Origin: CAADGY01 sp900696665
GTDB lineage: Bacteria; Acidobacteriota; Terriglobia; Bryobacterales; Bryobacteraceae
DNA length: 64,000 nt
Reading direction: 5' to 3'
Assembly: GCA_035063885.1 (NCBI GenBank)
Contig: JAPSFM010000001.1
Span: forward strand, 1-64,000
Both the position numbers and the translations under genes were made by a program. Positions 27,000 to 34,671 of the stretch are shown here, piece after piece; the first letter of the stretch is position 1, and every line of letters begins with the position of its first letter. The notes under the pieces were generated by a model. That model saw only the letters and a list, made by a program, of their open reading frames with translations, was not told where the DNA came from and made no database searches.

Positions 27000-28726
27000 C
27001 GGCCTCCTCCTAGTACGACCGGCCGCGGCAGCAGAGGTGGCCGTTGGTCGGATTTGTCTTTCTTTTGAATCTCGATCTCGGAAATGAGCAGTGCCGGGGA
27101 AACTGCCGAAACAGGTACATTCCCGGATTCCGCTCCACAGTAGCCGTTGAAGACCTCGACCTCGTTCGAGGTTGCCAGCACCTTAGCAAAGCTGGTCAGC
27201 GGTGTGCCGACGATGTCCACCCCCCGCACCATCTCGTCGGGTCTGCCGTCCGCATAGACTCGATAGACGATCACCGGAATCACTGTGAAAGCCTGCAGCC
27301 CCCGCCGCCCCGTCATGGTGAACCCGCCGGTCACTTCCTCGAAGTAGAGGCCATAGGGTTTTCCCTGTTTCTTGATTTCATCGATCAGCATTGTGCGGAG
27401 TTGCTTTTGAGGAAATCGCCGGAGAGAGTGGACGAACAGGTTGGATTGCCGGGAGACCACTTCCGCGCCGGGCGCTTTTCGTCCGTGTCCGTTGGAGGTA
27501 CTGAAGCCCTCGATGGGGGTGCGTGACATCAGGAAAGTCTTGAGCACACCCTTTTCGACGACCGCCACCGGCCTCGCTTTTACACCTTCGTCGTCGAAAG
27601 AGTAGAAGCCGTTCAAATCCACACCACTCGTAGTCTTCTTTGTCGGGTCGAATTCAACCGACAAAAAGTCCGGAAGAATCTCCTGCCCTACTTTCTTTGT
27701 GAAAGTCTGTCCTTCCCCCTCATCCTTCTGGCGGTGTCCTTCGATGCGATGCCCGAAAATTTCGTGAAAGAACACTCCTGACGCGCGGCCGGACAGGATC
27801 GCCGGACCTACGAACGGCTCAACCAGGGGTGCAGCGGAAAGCCGTTCGAGCTTCTTCGCGATACGGTGAACCGCCTTCGAGAGTTCACCCTCGTCCGGCA
27901 ACCCTGCCGGTTCGGCTGCATCGAAGCTCTCGAAGAGAGTCAGATCCATGCCGTCTGCGGCTTTCGTCCCCGCGGCGATGGTGATTCGCGAGAAAAGCCT
28001 GCCGTGCCGAAGCCGAGTGCCCTCGGTGTTGACGAAATACTTCGTCTGACGCTTGGCCTGCACCACAACTTGCGATTCGAGGATCTGAGGGTGAGCGGTA
28101 AAGAGCTTTGAGATGCTGCGCGCGCGCGATCTCCATCCCTCCATTGGAAATCGTAGCGGCATTGCCGGATCCGCGGCAATCACCGGCTCTTCCTTTGAAA
28201 AGTCGGCGGAGAGATCTTCCTCAGCTACTTTCACCTGCCTGCTGGTTTTTACTCTGATCAGGCGCTCGGCCGCTGCTCTGTACACCTGGTCGGTCTGCAA
28301 CCAAAGACGTTGCCGGATGGAAGCCGGATTGTTGTCGAGAGAAATCGACACCGGAGCATGGAACCGGGGCCGTTCGCCCGGCAAGCGGTGATAGTTGTCC
28401 AGTTCGGGACTGCCGGTTCGAACAGTGACATCCAGGATCCGCCTGTGATCGGCCGAACTGCTTTGAAGTGTGCCCTGGCTGGCGGATACCGCCGCACTCT
28501 CTTCTTCAGTGACCGTGTAGGCAATGTAATAGGGAGGCGGGTCGCCCTTCTGCCTCATTACCTCGAAATTGCGCTGCAACTCGCCGGCGAGGATGTCAAG
28601 CAGTTCAGGCTGGGGAGCCAGACCTGCGACGCCGGCGGCTCCGAGCAGCACCAGCAGGACAAATCGGTGCACGCTCAACAGGATATCAAAGGCACGTCTC
28701 AGGCCGCGCTTGCGGTTTGGTCTCAA
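26996..28726 (-). CDS. Exported TldD-like zinc metalloprotease
   Basis: A 576-residue TldD-family protein with an N-terminal hydrophobic export segment (FVLLVLLGAAGVAGLA). The zinc-binding HExxxH is in GVFFHEIFGHRIEGH (about His 321, Glu 322, His 326), and a Cys in the C-terminal GYCGAESGNVPVS fits the third ligand of TldD. TldD/TldE heterodimers are metalloproteases that trim peptides. This one would act in the periplasm. The frame starts with TTG at 28726; a GTG at 28672 is an alternative start that keeps the signal. It is the first gene of a run with the TldE-like partner and lptFG. Confidence 0.82.
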   Translation of the reverse strand: MRPNRKRGLRRAFDILLSVHRFVLLVLLGAAGVAGLAPQPELLDILAGELQRNFEVMRQKGDPPPYYIAYTVTEEESAAVSASQGTLQSSSADHRRILDVTVRTGSPELDNYHRLPGERPRFHAPVSISLDNNPASIRQRLWLQTDQVYRAAAERLIRVKTSRQVKVAEEDLSADFSKEEPVIAADPAMPLRFPMEGWRSRARSISKLFTAHPQILESQVVVQAKRQTKYFVNTEGTRLRHGRLFSRITIAAGTKAADGMDLTLFESFDAAEPAGLPDEGELSKAVHRIAKKLERLSAAPLVEPFVGPAILSGRASGVFFHEIFGHRIEGHRQKDEGEGQTFTKKVGQEILPDFLSVEFDPTKKTTSGVDLNGFYSFDDEGVKARPVAVVEKGVLKTFLMSRTPIEGFSTSNGHGRKAPGAEVVSRQSNLFVHSLRRFPQKQLRTMLIDEIKKQGKPYGLYFEEVTGGFTMTGRRGLQAFTVIPVIVYRVYADGRPDEMVRGVDIVGTPLTSFAKVLATSNEVEVFNGYCGAESGNVPVSAVSPALLISEIEIQKKDKSDQRPPLLPRPVVLGGGR

Positions 28727-28767
28727 AAACGGAGCCGCGCGTAAGCAAACGGTTTTCTATGGTTTTC

Positions 28768-29439
28768 CTAGTGAAAGGAATTGCCGGCCGCAGGCGCGGC
28801 GGTAGGCGGTGCTATTGCGCGCTTTAGCCCCGACAATGCCAGACCATACCGGCCCTTTACTCCGGTCTTTTCAAAGATGTGCTTGAGGTGGATCTTGACC
28901 GTACCGGGCCTAATCCCCAGCTCCCGGGCAATTTCCTTGTTTTTCAGTCCCTGCTCGACCAGCTCGAGAACCTGCGCCTCGCGCGGCGTCAGGTCTGTGC
29001 GCCCATGGCGCTCACGGCGAGGCAATTCGCGGAAAACCGCGTCCTCCATCCAGTTTGTCCCCGCCGAAACGGCACGCAGACACGCGGCGATCGAGTTGAG
29101 GTCCGCGGTCTTCCGCATAATGCCTTTGGCGCCGGCCTGCACATACCGCAGCGCTTCGGATTCAGTGATGGAGACGCCCCACACTACAACGGCGGCGGTG
29201 CGTCCGGCGATGTTGTTCTGCAGCATCCAGTGCAGCAGTGGCTGAACTCCGAAGGTCTTGTCGAGAATCAGAATCTCAGGGGCTTTCTTAGCGACAAGCT
29301 CGGATGCTGCTTCCAAGGAGCCGGCGGCACCGGCAAATTGGAACTGAGGCAACTGGCCAAGCAGTGATTTCAGACCTTCGGCCGTAATCGGCTGGCTTTC
29401 GCAGATACCCACCGTCCTTGTGATGTAAGTGTTGGTCAT
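28768..29439 (-). CDS. LuxR/NarL-type response regulator
   Basis: A 223-residue transcription regulator. The N-terminal receiver domain has the phospho-acceptor candidate Asp 60 (EILILDKTFG) and a conserved Lys in GIMRKTADL, but the usual acidic pair near the N-terminus reads CESQ, so phosphorylation may be weak or absent. The C-terminal LuxR helix-turn-helix is clear (LTPREAQVLELVEQGLKNKE, IARELGIRPGTVKIHLKHIF). No histidine kinase is adjacent. It is divergent from the second tadZ gene, which it may regulate. Confidence 0.87.
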   Translation of the reverse strand: MTNTYITRTVGICESQPITAEGLKSLLGQLPQFQFAGAAGSLEAASELVAKKAPEILILDKTFGVQPLLHWMLQNNIAGRTAAVVVWGVSITESEALRYVQAGAKGIMRKTADLNSIAACLRAVSAGTNWMEDAVFRELPRRERHGRTDLTPREAQVLELVEQGLKNKEIARELGIRPGTVKIHLKHIFEKTGVKGRYGLALSGLKRAIAPPTAAPAAGNSFH

Positions 29440-29520
29440 GATGCTGTCCGTTCGCCCGGGCCCAACTGCGCACGCAATTGGCGCTCATGGGCATTTATCG
29501 ACTTCAGCTAATGGATCGGC

Positions 29521-29537
29521 AGTTCTCCTTAAGAACT
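29521..29537. promoter_or_regulatory. Inverted repeat AGTTCT-N5-AGAACT, possible operator
   Basis: A perfect 6-bp inverted repeat with a 5-bp spacer lies in the 163-bp gap between the LuxR-type regulator and the divergent tadZ-like gene. Dyads of this size are common binding sites for dimeric regulators. There is no further support, and it could be chance. Nothing else stands out in this gap. Confidence 0.25.
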
Positions 29538-29602
29538 TTAGTACTAGAGAGACGGATTGGCTCTCATCTTTTCACCTGTGCAGCCGATGAATTGACTGGA
29601 GG

Positions 29603-30850
29603 ATGTTGTCGCTGTCCTTGGAACGGGAGATGGCCGGTACGGATATAGCCAGGCCGAAGGAGAACTGGCACACCCTATTGGTGTGCCCCGACGGTGGGAT
29701 GGCCGAACAGTTTCTTCCGCTAATGGCACAAGTGCCTGGTTTGGGGCCGGTCACGGAGATGCGACTGTACCCGCCGGTCGAGGCCCTTGGCGAATTCTTT
29801 TCCGGGAGGCAGGTCAATCCCTGTTTTCTGGACGCTTCCACGGACAAGGACGCAGCATTTGCACTGATCGCGGGCTTGTTGCGCCAGGATCCAGCGCTGC
29901 AAATTGTGGTTCTACTCGCATCGACAGACTCGGATTTCATTCTTCGCTGTTTGCGTCAGGGTGCAACCGGCTTCCTGACCGCTCCTTTCACCGTTGGGGA
30001 ACTGGAACCTGTGATAGAGCGGCTGGCAAGAACGCGTCCCGAAACCTACCGGGTTTTGCAAGCCGGCGGGAAAGTATATTGCGTGATGCCTGCCAAGGGG
30101 GGCTGCGGCGCCACAACATTGGCTTTTCACCTTGCACATCAGTGGAAGCGTGATGGCTCAAAGCGTATTCTGCTGGCAGACCTCGATCCACTTACGGGAA
30201 CCGTCTCATTTGCATTGAAGCTGACCTCTGCCTACAGTTTTATGGACGCTCTCCAGCGCGGGGACAGCCTCGATGTGAATATTTGGAAGGCGTTGGTTGC
30301 ATCGTGGAATGGGCTCGATGTTCTGTTGTCGCCCGAAGATCCGGCGCGCGGCATCGGCGACCTGCCGGACCCTGGTTCCATGATAGAGTTCGCGAAATCC
30401 TGCTATGACATTGTCGTTCTGGATACCAGCGGAGTGTACGGCACCTGGAGCGGGCACCTGGCGGCATACGCGGATGAAGTGCTGTTGGTGATGACCAACG
30501 AATTGCCTGCAATCCAGTCCGGGCAGCGTGCTCTTGCCTACCTGGAACGGCGCAAAGTGGATCGTTCCAGGATCCGCGTCGTCGTCAATCGTTTCAGTGA
30601 GGATCTGGGTGTCAGCGGTGAGACCATCGAAACCGCCTTGAAACTTGAGGTTTGTCACACCATGCCGAGCGATTACGATGCCATACAGAAAGCTACGATG
30701 GAAGGCAAGACGGTTCCTCCGCGGGGGAAATTCGGAAAGAGTCTCGCCGCCCTATCAACGGCAATTACGGGCGGGTCCGAACTCCCGGATGAAGAGCCTA
30801 CAGGTTCGGCGCTGGGCAAGGTGCTATCGCTATTTGCGCGCCGCCGCTAA
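29603..30850 (+). CDS. Second CpaE/TadZ-like MinD-family ATPase
   Basis: A 415-residue protein with the same two-part plan as the CpaE at 12372-13571. An N-terminal receiver-like domain (LLVCPDGGMAEQFLPLMAQV) precedes a MinD/ParA-like ATPase. Here the deviant Walker A is more canonical (MPAKGGCGATTLAFHLAHQW), with LLADLDPLTGTVSFALK after it. GGAGG touches the first ATG, so the ATG at 29630 may be the true start. It lies 13 kb from the Tad cluster, next to an orphan LuxR regulator and ahead of the kinase-enolase pair. It may place a second machine or compete with the first TadZ. Confidence 0.82.
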   Translation: MLSLSLEREMAGTDIARPKENWHTLLVCPDGGMAEQFLPLMAQVPGLGPVTEMRLYPPVEALGEFFSGRQVNPCFLDASTDKDAAFALIAGLLRQDPALQIVVLLASTDSDFILRCLRQGATGFLTAPFTVGELEPVIERLARTRPETYRVLQAGGKVYCVMPAKGGCGATTLAFHLAHQWKRDGSKRILLADLDPLTGTVSFALKLTSAYSFMDALQRGDSLDVNIWKALVASWNGLDVLLSPEDPARGIGDLPDPGSMIEFAKSCYDIVVLDTSGVYGTWSGHLAAYADEVLLVMTNELPAIQSGQRALAYLERRKVDRSRIRVVVNRFSEDLGVSGETIETALKLEVCHTMPSDYDAIQKATMEGKTVPPRGKFGKSLAALSTAITGGSELPDEEPTGSALGKVLSLFARRR

Positions 30851-30851
30851 A

Positions 30852-31874
30852 GTGTCCGGCGGTCCGGTTTGCTATCATCGGCACTTGTTCGAACTAACTC
30901 TGCCTGCAGCTCACGAGTATGTAAAGGCGCATTGCGGGGGGGACGCGGGTGCGATCCAGATTCGCGAACTCGGCGGCGGCGTATCCAACACGGTACTGCT
31001 GGTGGAGTGCGGATCGAAGCGTTTTGTGCTGAAGCAGTCCCTCGGGAAACTGCGGGTGGAACAGGAATGGCTTTCGGATCGCATGCGCATTCATCGGGAG
31101 TGCGCGGCCATGGACGCCCTCGGCCCTCATCTTCCGCCGGAATCGGTCCCCCGTATCCTCTTTGAAGACCAGGCGAACTGCATTTTTGCCATGTCGGCGG
31201 CGCCGGAGCGCGCGGAGACATGGAAAGCGCTCCTGCTTCGGGGCGACATCGATACGGGCGTTGCTGCCAGAATCGGTCAGATGCTCGGCTGCATTATCGG
31301 CGAGAGCCGCAAGCGGCCTGATTGGAAAGCCAGATTCTCCGACCAAACCGTCTTCGATCAACTGCGGCTCGATCCTTATTACCGCACGACTGCCCAACGC
31401 CATCCCGGACTGGCCGTGTTCTTCGATCGCCTCATTCAGAAAGCGCGCACCCGCCGCATTTCCCTGGTGCATGGCGACTGGAGTCCCAAGAACTTCCTGG
31501 TGAATGGCGGATCGGTGATGGCGATCGATTTCGAAGTGGTACACTATGGCGACGCGGCGTTTGATGCGGCATTTCTGACGAACCACCTGGTTCTGAAGGC
31601 CTTTTACCGGCCGCATTGGCGCTCCGGGTACCGCTCGGCGGCTCTTGCTTTTCGCGACGCGGTCATGGACACTGTTCGCGAACTGCCGGAGGGATTCGAG
31701 CAGGATACGATCGAGCACCTAGCTGGGCTTCTGCTTGCGCGCATCGACGGCAAATCGCCCGCCGAATACATACAGGAGGAAGCGATGAAGGCCCGTGTGC
31801 GTACTTTCGGGCTAGGCTTGGTTGCTGATCTGCCTTCGAGCATTGAAGAGCTTTTTGACCGCATACCGGAATGA
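30852..31874 (+). CDS. APH/choline-kinase-like small-molecule kinase
   Basis: A protein of about 340 residues with the aminoglycoside-phosphotransferase fold. The Brenner motif is in LVHGDWSPKNFLVNGG and the metal-binding Asp in VMAIDFEVVHYGDAAFD. The N-lobe has ELGGGVSNTVLLVECG and RFVLKQSLGKLRVE, with the ATP-binding Lys; the latter resembles methylthioribose kinase. The start is uncertain: GTG at 30852, directly after the tadZ-like stop, or TTG at 30885. Its stop overlaps the enolase-like start by ATGA. Substrate unknown; a phosphorylated small acid or sugar passed to the enolase homologue is an inference. Confidence 0.78.
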   Translation: MSGGPVCYHRHLFELTLPAAHEYVKAHCGGDAGAIQIRELGGGVSNTVLLVECGSKRFVLKQSLGKLRVEQEWLSDRMRIHRECAAMDALGPHLPPESVPRILFEDQANCIFAMSAAPERAETWKALLLRGDIDTGVAARIGQMLGCIIGESRKRPDWKARFSDQTVFDQLRLDPYYRTTAQRHPGLAVFFDRLIQKARTRRISLVHGDWSPKNFLVNGGSVMAIDFEVVHYGDAAFDAAFLTNHLVLKAFYRPHWRSGYRSAALAFRDAVMDTVRELPEGFEQDTIEHLAGLLLARIDGKSPAEYIQEEAMKARVRTFGLGLVADLPSSIEELFDRIPE

Positions 31875-33151
31875 CTCTCACCATCAGGCAGCTCAGAGCA
31901 CTAGAAATCCTGGATTCGCGCGGCAACCCCACTCTTGCCGTGGAAGCGCAGCTTTCCGACGGCACAACCGCGCCGGCTCAGGTGCCTTCCGGCGCTTCCA
32001 CGGGACGTCATGAGGCTGTCGAGTTACGGGACGGCGGCACTCGCTACGCCGGCAAAGGAGTTCGCAAGGCCGTTGCGAACGTCAACGATATCCTGTCAGG
32101 CGCCCTCGAAGGCGCCGACGCGGAAGACCGGGCAGCCCTCGACCGGAAGATGATCGAACTGGACGGCACCAGTAACAAATCGCGTTTGGGCGCTAATGCC
32201 ATCCTGGGGGTCTCTTGTGCCGTCGCGCGGGCGGTAGCGCGAGCCCATAAGGTTCCTCTTTGGCAATCTCTCGCCGGCGCCAGAACTGCCGCGCTCCCGG
32301 TGCCGATGATCAATATTCTCTCCGGCGGATGGCATGCCGGCCACAACATCGAATTCCAGGATTTTCTGATTATTCCGCACGGCTTCGACAGCTTGGCGGA
32401 GGCGCTAGAGGCTTCGGTCGCGATTCACCGGCAGGTATTCCTCCTGTGCCGCGACAGAGGTCTGACACTGACTGGAGTGGCAGACGAAGGCGGATGGGGT
32501 CCGCTGCTTTCCACTAATGAAGAAGCGCTCCAACTTCTGACCGAGGCCATCGGGAGCACGGGGTTCCGGCCCGGCGAACAGGTTTCGATTGCCATCGACG
32601 TCGCCTCCAGCCACTTCTTTTCCGAAGGGGAATACCATCTCAAAACCGAGGGACGTAGTCTGACCGCAGCCGGCATGATTGCCCTGTTGCGGGACTGGTG
32701 CGTCCGCTATCCCGTGGTTTCGCTGGAAGACCCGCTTCACGAAGACGACTGGGGAAACTGGCCGGAACTGACAGCAGCGCTTGGCGGCGTGCGGCAGATC
32801 ATCGGTGACGATTTTCTTACGACGAACCCGGCGCGTCTGCGGCAGGCGATTCAGCAAAGAGCGGCGAATTCCGTTTTGGTCAAGATGAATCAGATAGGCA
32901 GCTTGTCCGAAACTTTTGAAGTGCTGGATGAAGCCTTGGCTGCCGGCTGGACGGCGGTGGTTTCGGCGCGTTCGGGGGAGACCGAAGACTCCTTTCTGGC
33001 GGATCTCGCGGTGGCCAGCGCTTGCGGACAAATCAAGATCGGTTCCGTTACGCGCTCGGAGCGGCTAGCCAAATACAACCGGCTTCTTGAAATCGAAGCC
33101 CGCTGGCGCCTTCCCTATACCGGCGGGAAACTGCGTTTTATTTCACGTTGA
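31871..33151 (+). CDS. Divergent enolase-family protein
   Basis: A 426-residue protein with full enolase architecture. It has the flexible loop VPSGASTGRHEAVELRDGG, the metal ligands Asp 243, Glu 286 and Asp 313, the general-acid Glu 206 (VADEGGWGP) and the base Lys 338 (VLVKMNQIGSLSET). Two substrate-contact positions differ from glycolytic enolase. The QEF glutamate is Asp 164 (QDFLI), and the SHRSGETED histidine is Ala 366 (VVSARSGETED). The usual NGGxHA loop reads SGGWHAGHN. It overlaps the kinase gene by 4 bp. It may still be phosphopyruvate hydratase, but the changes suggest altered substrate or activity. Confidence 0.85.
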   Translation: MTLTIRQLRALEILDSRGNPTLAVEAQLSDGTTAPAQVPSGASTGRHEAVELRDGGTRYAGKGVRKAVANVNDILSGALEGADAEDRAALDRKMIELDGTSNKSRLGANAILGVSCAVARAVARAHKVPLWQSLAGARTAALPVPMINILSGGWHAGHNIEFQDFLIIPHGFDSLAEALEASVAIHRQVFLLCRDRGLTLTGVADEGGWGPLLSTNEEALQLLTEAIGSTGFRPGEQVSIAIDVASSHFFSEGEYHLKTEGRSLTAAGMIALLRDWCVRYPVVSLEDPLHEDDWGNWPELTAALGGVRQIIGDDFLTTNPARLRQAIQQRAANSVLVKMNQIGSLSETFEVLDEALAAGWTAVVSARSGETEDSFLADLAVASACGQIKIGSVTRSERLAKYNRLLEIEARWRLPYTGGKLRFISR

Positions 33152-33584
33152 TAGTGCCGCGGCAGCGGGGCGCGCCGCATCGGCAAATGTAGGTCTCGAT
33201 GTCTTTGGCGAAATGGTAATCGACGGTCAGCTCCTCCCCCGGTTCGATCACCCGCTTGCTCATGTAGAGGATGTGGTCTTTGATAATGCAGGAGTACAAA
33301 TTCGGGTCGCAGGAATGGTTGATCAGTTCGGCTCCGCTGCCGCCGACCGCCCCGTCGATGCACCAGTAGCTATTCAGGGTGAATAAGTAGACGTATTCGC
33401 GGGATGTGCTGCGGCGTTTGGTTTCGATCCGGCTGATCCGTTCTCCGGTGTACTCAATAACTTTGCGGCGGGCAGGAATCCGCTCTTCGGCGAAAACGCC
33501 CCAGCGATGGATTCCTGACTTCGCCACTCTCAGCCGGAAAACGGCATGGTTGGGGTCGATGTATGGCCGTATCCGCTCAGCCAT
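33138..33584 (-). CDS. SET-domain protein methyltransferase
   Basis: A 148-residue stand-alone SET domain, expected to methylate lysine on a protein with S-adenosylmethionine. The catalytic knot motifs are present: RWGVFAEERIPARRKVIEYT, the NHSCDPN box in ELINHSCDPNLYS and GEELTVDYHF. A C-terminal CRCGAPRCRGTI is a post-SET-like zinc motif, as in eukaryotic enzymes, and completes the substrate channel with Cys from the SET core. The gene is convergent with the enolase homologue and overlaps its 3' end by 14 bp. It lies just downstream of mdh. The target protein is unknown. Confidence 0.85.
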   Translation of the reverse strand: MAERIRPYIDPNHAVFRLRVAKSGIHRWGVFAEERIPARRKVIEYTGERISRIETKRRSTSREYVYLFTLNSYWCIDGAVGGSGAELINHSCDPNLYSCIIKDHILYMSKRVIEPGEELTVDYHFAKDIETYICRCGAPRCRGTINVK

Positions 33585-33606
33585 GGCTCCCTTGGGTATT
33601 CCGGGA

Positions 33607-34542
33607 TTAGCCCATCTTTTGCTTGATCACGTCCACAAGTTCCTGCACAGCAGCGGCGCTCTTGTCGAGCATGGCTTTCTCGTCGGCGGTCAACTTCAAC
33701 TCGTAGATCTTTTCGATTCCGCGTGCACCCAGTTTCACCGGCACACCCACAAACAGCCCTGAAATGCCGTATTCACCTTCCAGCAGCGCAGCGCAGGGCA
33801 ATACCTTTTTCTTGTCCTTCAGAATCGATTCCACCATCTCCACCGTCGCGGCGGAAGGCGCGTAGTAAGCACTGCCGGTTTTGAGATACCGTACAATTTC
33901 CGCCCCGCCGTCGCGCGTGCGTTGAACAAGCCTGTCGATGGCTGCCTGGTCCAACAGTTCGGTCAGCGGAATCCCGCCAACTGTTACCAGGCGCACCAAG
34001 GGCACCATAGTGTCGCCGTGGCCCCCGAGCACCAGCGCGGTGATATTCTCAACCGAGACATCAAGCTCCTGCGAGATGAAGGTGCGGAAACGGGCGGTAT
34101 CGAGAACGCCGGCCATGCCGATGACCCGGTTTTTGGAGAACCGGGAGATTTGCTGTGCGGTCCAGCACATCGCATCCAGCGGATTGGTAACCAGGATGAG
34201 GATGGAATCGGGAGAGTATTTGACAGCTTGCTCCGTGGCCGTTTTCACTACCTCGTAATTAGCCAGCAGCAGATCGTCGCGGCTCATTCCGGGTTTTCGT
34301 GGAAAGCCCGCGGTGATGATGACGATATCCGAATTAGCTGTCGGCTCGTAATCGTTGGCGCCGGTGATAGCGACATCGTAGCCTTCAACGGGTCCGGACT
34401 CGAGAATATCAAGCCCCTTACCTTGTGGAACTCCTTCCACCACATCAACCAGCACAACATCGGCGAGTTCTTTGCCGGCAATCCGCAGAGCGCAATTCGC
34501 GCCCACGTTTCCCGCTCCGACGACAGTAACTTTCTTTCGCAT
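33607..34542 (-). CDS. mdh: Malate dehydrogenase
   Basis: A 311-residue NAD-dependent malate dehydrogenase of the LDH-like type, interconverting malate and oxaloacetate in the citric acid cycle. The Rossmann motif is GAGNVGANCALRIA with a following acidic residue for NAD. The substrate loop PRKPGMSRDDLL carries the two arginines typical of malate rather than lactate specificity. LVTNPLDAM and the catalytic VLGGHGDTMVPL are present. AAGGA lies seven bases before the ATG. It is divergent from pheS and followed by the SET-domain gene. Confidence 0.96.
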   Translation of the reverse strand: MRKKVTVVGAGNVGANCALRIAGKELADVVLVDVVEGVPQGKGLDILESGPVEGYDVAITGANDYEPTANSDIVIITAGFPRKPGMSRDDLLLANYEVVKTATEQAVKYSPDSILILVTNPLDAMCWTAQQISRFSKNRVIGMAGVLDTARFRTFISQELDVSVENITALVLGGHGDTMVPLVRLVTVGGIPLTELLDQAAIDRLVQRTRDGGAEIVRYLKTGSAYYAPSAATVEMVESILKDKKKVLPCAALLEGEYGISGLFVGVPVKLGARGIEKIYELKLTADEKAMLDKSAAAVQELVDVIKQKMG

Positions 34543-34582
34543 AAGGATTCCTTTGCTCCAGCGGAATGAGTGTAGAAGGGAA

Positions 34583-34588
34583 ATTATA
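34583..34588 (-). promoter_or_regulatory. Candidate -10 box (TATAAT) for mdh
   Basis: On the minus strand a perfect TATAAT stands 40 bases before the mdh start. No convincing -35 hexamer lies 16-18 bp further upstream, so this may be an activated promoter or one with a weak -35. Confidence 0.35.
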
Positions 34589-34648
34589 GCGAACTCGTGT
34601 GCTGATGGGTCTGGAAATCACTATAGGCGCAAGCCCGGCGCGCACGCG

Positions 34649-34654
34649 TACAAT
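34649..34654 (+). promoter_or_regulatory. Candidate -10 box (TACAAT) for pheST
   Basis: TACAAT preceded by CG lies 17 bases before the pheS ATG, so any transcript would have a very short leader. No Phe-rich leader peptide or T-box is visible between it and pheS. Confidence 0.3.
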
Positions 34655-34671
34655 AGAAATTTCACCTGCTC

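Noticed and set aside
30894..31718. 274-codon minus-strand frame
   Set aside because: Covers the APH-type kinase in antisense and shows no domain.
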